The notes under the pieces are model-generated. The model was not told where the DNA came from, made no database searches, and worked only from the letters and a program-made list of their open reading frames with translations. A program made the position numbers and the translations under genes. Positions 61,561 to 64,000 of a stretch of 64,000 nucleotides of DNA are shown piece by piece. This DNA comes from Actinomycetes bacterium (lineage in GTDB: Bacteria > Actinomycetota > Acidimicrobiia > Acidimicrobiales > RAAP-2). The first letter of the stretch is position 1. Every line of letters starts with the position of its first letter. The stretch is from positions 1 through 64,000 of the forward strand of contig JAJYNX010000071.1 in assembly GCA_021786095.1 (NCBI GenBank). The letters are read 5' to 3'.

Positions 61561-62577
61561 GTGCGGGTAGGGATCGTTGGTGCGACCGGGTACGCGGGAC
61601 TGGAGTTGCTGCGCCTCGCCTCGTCGCACCCCGATCTCGAGGTGGTGGTGGCGACGGGAGATCGGAACGCCGGGCAGCGCGTGGCGCACTTCGCCCCCGC
61701 GCTGGCGGCTCTGTACCCGTCGCTGATCTTCGCGCCCCATGATCAACTGGAGGACGCTGAGCCGGAGCTCGTCTTCGTGGCGTTGCCGCACGGCCAGAGT
61801 CAGACGATCGTGGCGGACCTGGTCGCGCGGGGGATCGCCGTGGTGGATCTCGGCGCCGACTTTCGCTTGAAGGACCCGGCGACGTACTCACGGTGGTACG
61901 GCGAGACCCACCGCGCTCCCGAGCTGCTCGAGCGGGCGGTCTACGGGCTCGTCGAGCGTCACCGGGGTGAACTCGAGGGGGCTTCGCTCATCGCGTCACC
62001 CGGGTGCTACCCCACGGCGACGGCACTGGCCCTGGGGCCCTTCGTGGATCACGGGGTCGTCGAGACGACGTCCGTGGTCGTCAACGCGTTGAGCGGCGCC
62101 TCGGGCGCGGGACGCTCGCCGAGCGATCGTCTCCACTTCGCGCGACTGGCCGGCAACGCCGAGGCCTACTCCCTCGTCGCCCATCGACACACGCCAGAGA
62201 TGGAGGCGGAGCTGGGCGTGCCCGTTCTGTTCACGCCCCACCTGGTCCCCGTCAGTCGCGGAATGCTGGTCAGCGCCTACGCGCGCCTGGCGTCGCCGGA
62301 CACGACCAGTGATGACGTCATGACGTTGCTGCGGCGGACCTATCGTGACGATCCCTTCGTCGTGGTCAGCGACGAGCCACCGACGCTGAAGGACCCGCTC
62401 GGCAGCAACCTCTGCTTCGTCAGCGCCCGGGTGGATCCGCGCACGGGGTGGCTGATCGCGATGAGCTCGTTGGACAATCTGGTCAAGGGTGCTGCCGGCC
62501 AGGCCATCCAGGCGTGGAACGTGGCCAGTGGGCGACCGGAGACGATGGGCTTGCCGCGGTCGGGGGTGACGCCGTGA
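61561..62577 (+). CDS. argC: N-acetyl-gamma-glutamyl-phosphate reductase
   Basis: VGATGYAGLELLRL; SPGCYPTATALAL; NALSGASGAGR. Confidence 0.95.
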   Translation: MRVGIVGATGYAGLELLRLASSHPDLEVVVATGDRNAGQRVAHFAPALAALYPSLIFAPHDQLEDAEPELVFVALPHGQSQTIVADLVARGIAVVDLGADFRLKDPATYSRWYGETHRAPELLERAVYGLVERHRGELEGASLIASPGCYPTATALALGPFVDHGVVETTSVVVNALSGASGAGRSPSDRLHFARLAGNAEAYSLVAHRHTPEMEAELGVPVLFTPHLVPVSRGMLVSAYARLASPDTTSDDVMTLLRRTYRDDPFVVVSDEPPTLKDPLGSNLCFVSARVDPRTGWLIAMSSLDNLVKGAAGQAIQAWNVASGRPETMGLPRSGVTP

Positions 62578-63371
62578 GTCGCGTCGTGGTCAAACTGGGT
62601 GGTCACGCGGTGCGTGACGCGCGAGTCGACGCGCCGGTTCTGGCGCAGCTGGCCCAGGACGTGGGCGCCCTGCGACGCGCCGGTGACGACGTGGTGGTCG
62701 TCCACGGCGGGGGTCCCCAAATCGCGTCGTTGCTCGCCCGCCTCCAGGTGCCCGAGCGTTTTCACGAGGGACTGCGGGTCACTGATTGGGCCACGCTGGA
62801 GGTCGTGGCACTGGCCCTCGCGTCGCTCAATCAGGTGATCACCGCCGCCCTGAACCGAGCTGGTCTCGAGGCGGTCGGCCTCAACGGGGCCGACGCCTCG
62901 CTCCTGCGTGCGTCACTGCTCGGCGGCGTCTGGGGTCGGGTGGGCGGCGTGCCAGCAGTCGACGCCTCGGTCGTGACGCGCGCGTGGTCCGTCGGTTGGA
63001 CGCCCGTGGTGAGCCCGCTGGCGGTCGACGACGACGGTCAACTGCTGAACTGCAACGCCGACACCGTGGCTGGTGCCCTGGCGGGCGCACTGGGCGCGAC
63101 CACACTGGTTCTGCTGAGCGACGTCGACCAGTTGCGTGGCGACCCCGACGACCCGAGCACGGCGCTGGATCGGGTGCGCAGCGATGAGGTCGAGGCGATG
63201 CTGGCGTCAGGGATGGCGCGCGACGGCATGCGGCCGAAGATGCGCGCGGCCCTGGACGCCCTGCGCGGCGGCGCCACGCGGGTCGTGCTGGCCGACGGCC
63301 GGCGCGAGCACGCCGTCGCTGGTGCGGTCGCCGGCACGGTTCCCGTGACCGAGGTACGAGCCAGTGAGTGA
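62574..63371 (+). CDS. argB: Acetylglutamate kinase
   Basis: VVKLGGHAV; VVVHGGGPQIASLL; LLSDVDQLRGDPDDP. Confidence 0.9.
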   Translation: MSRVVVKLGGHAVRDARVDAPVLAQLAQDVGALRRAGDDVVVVHGGGPQIASLLARLQVPERFHEGLRVTDWATLEVVALALASLNQVITAALNRAGLEAVGLNGADASLLRASLLGGVWGRVGGVPAVDASVVTRAWSVGWTPVVSPLAVDDDGQLLNCNADTVAGALAGALGATTLVLLSDVDQLRGDPDDPSTALDRVRSDEVEAMLASGMARDGMRPKMRAALDALRGGATRVVLADGRREHAVAGAVAGTVPVTEVRASE

Positions 63372-63395
63372 GCGATTCACGAGTGAGGAGTCCGC

Positions 63396-63899
63396 GTGAC
63401 CAAGACCCAGCGCCAGCACCGTATCAGCGAGCTATTGGAGAGCGACGTGATCTCGACCGCGGCACAGGTCGTCGCGCGTCTCCAGGGTGAGGGGATCGCG
63501 GCGACCCAGGCGACCGTGACCCGCGACCTCCAGGAGCTCGGCACGATCAAGATCCGCGACGAGTACGGATCGCGTCGCATCGTGTTGGCGTCGACGCCAG
63601 CGATCAGCTCCGCGCCGATCGATCACCTGCGCCGGATGATGGGCGAGTGGGTGGTGACGGTGGCGTCATCGGCCAATCTCGTGGTGATCCGCACGCCACC
63701 GGGGTGCGCTCACGTCGTGGCCTCGGCGCTAGACCGTAGTGCGCTGGGCGGCGTGTTGGGCAGCGTGGCTGGGGATGACACAATTGTGGTCATCGCCAGC
63801 GACGAGCACGGCGGCGCGGCGCTGGCCGCGACGTTTCGCGATCTGGCGGGCCTCGCTCCGGTGAAGGTCGAGAGGAAGAGGAAGGGGACGTCACGATGA
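63396..63899 (+). CDS. argR: Arginine repressor
   Basis: [49 protein letters not shown]. Confidence 0.94.
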   Translation: MTKTQRQHRISELLESDVISTAAQVVARLQGEGIAATQATVTRDLQELGTIKIRDEYGSRRIVLASTPAISSAPIDHLRRMMGEWVVTVASSANLVVIRTPPGCAHVVASALDRSALGGVLGSVAGDDTIVVIASDEHGGAALAATFRDLAGLAPVKVERKRKGTSR

Positions 63900-64000
63900 C
63901 CACGCGCGTGGTACTGGCCTACAGCGGAGGACTCGACACGTCGGTCGCCGTTCGATGGATGATCGAGAACTGGAACGTGGAGGTGGTGGCCGTCCTGGTC
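63896..64000 (+). CDS. argG: Argininosuccinate synthase (N-terminal fragment, truncated by window end)
   Basis: [32 protein letters not shown]. Confidence 0.93.
   Translation, partial: MTTRVVLAYSGGLDTSVAVRWMIENWNVEVVAVLV

Overview
High-GC window, probably from an actinobacterium (Acidimicrobiia-like by gene content; inferred, not tested). It holds about 70 densely packed, mostly co-directional genes: a sugar ABC operon, menaquinone genes (menE/B/A/H/D), ccdA, tyrS, nfuA, aroC-K-B-Q/efp/nusB, a heme-copper oxidase island, a pyr operon (pyrR-B-C-carA-carB-pyrD-pyrF), mIHF/gmk/rpoZ/coaBC/metK/priA/def/fmt/rpe, rib genes, a liv ABC transporter, infC-rpmI-rplT-trmH-pheS-pheT, and argC-B-R-G (argG cut by the window end). 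Most of it is housekeeping. The most unusual part is the ~10.7-kb oxidase island (18.3-28.95 kb) between nusB and pyrR. Its subunit I keeps all metal ligands and the HPEVY motif but has lost the canonical D-channel Asp (D->R) and K-channel Lys (K->I). The island also carries a second, CuA-like but degenerate cupredoxin, a Sco domain fused to a polytopic membrane domain plus a second Sco, two CtaG-like proteins, a pair of paralogous small membrane proteins at its two ends, and an untracked 37-aa single-TM ORF. Other sequence-level signals: at least 12 genes with a TANNNT -10 box exactly 12 nt before the start codon (leaderless transcription), a PyrR-type hairpin over the pyrR Shine-Dalgarno, a paired ArgR-like operator at a probably leaderless argC, and unexplained hairpins and tandem repeats upstream of infC. 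No tRNA, rRNA, CRISPR or mobile element was recognised. All assignments come from reading the sequence; no database search was run.
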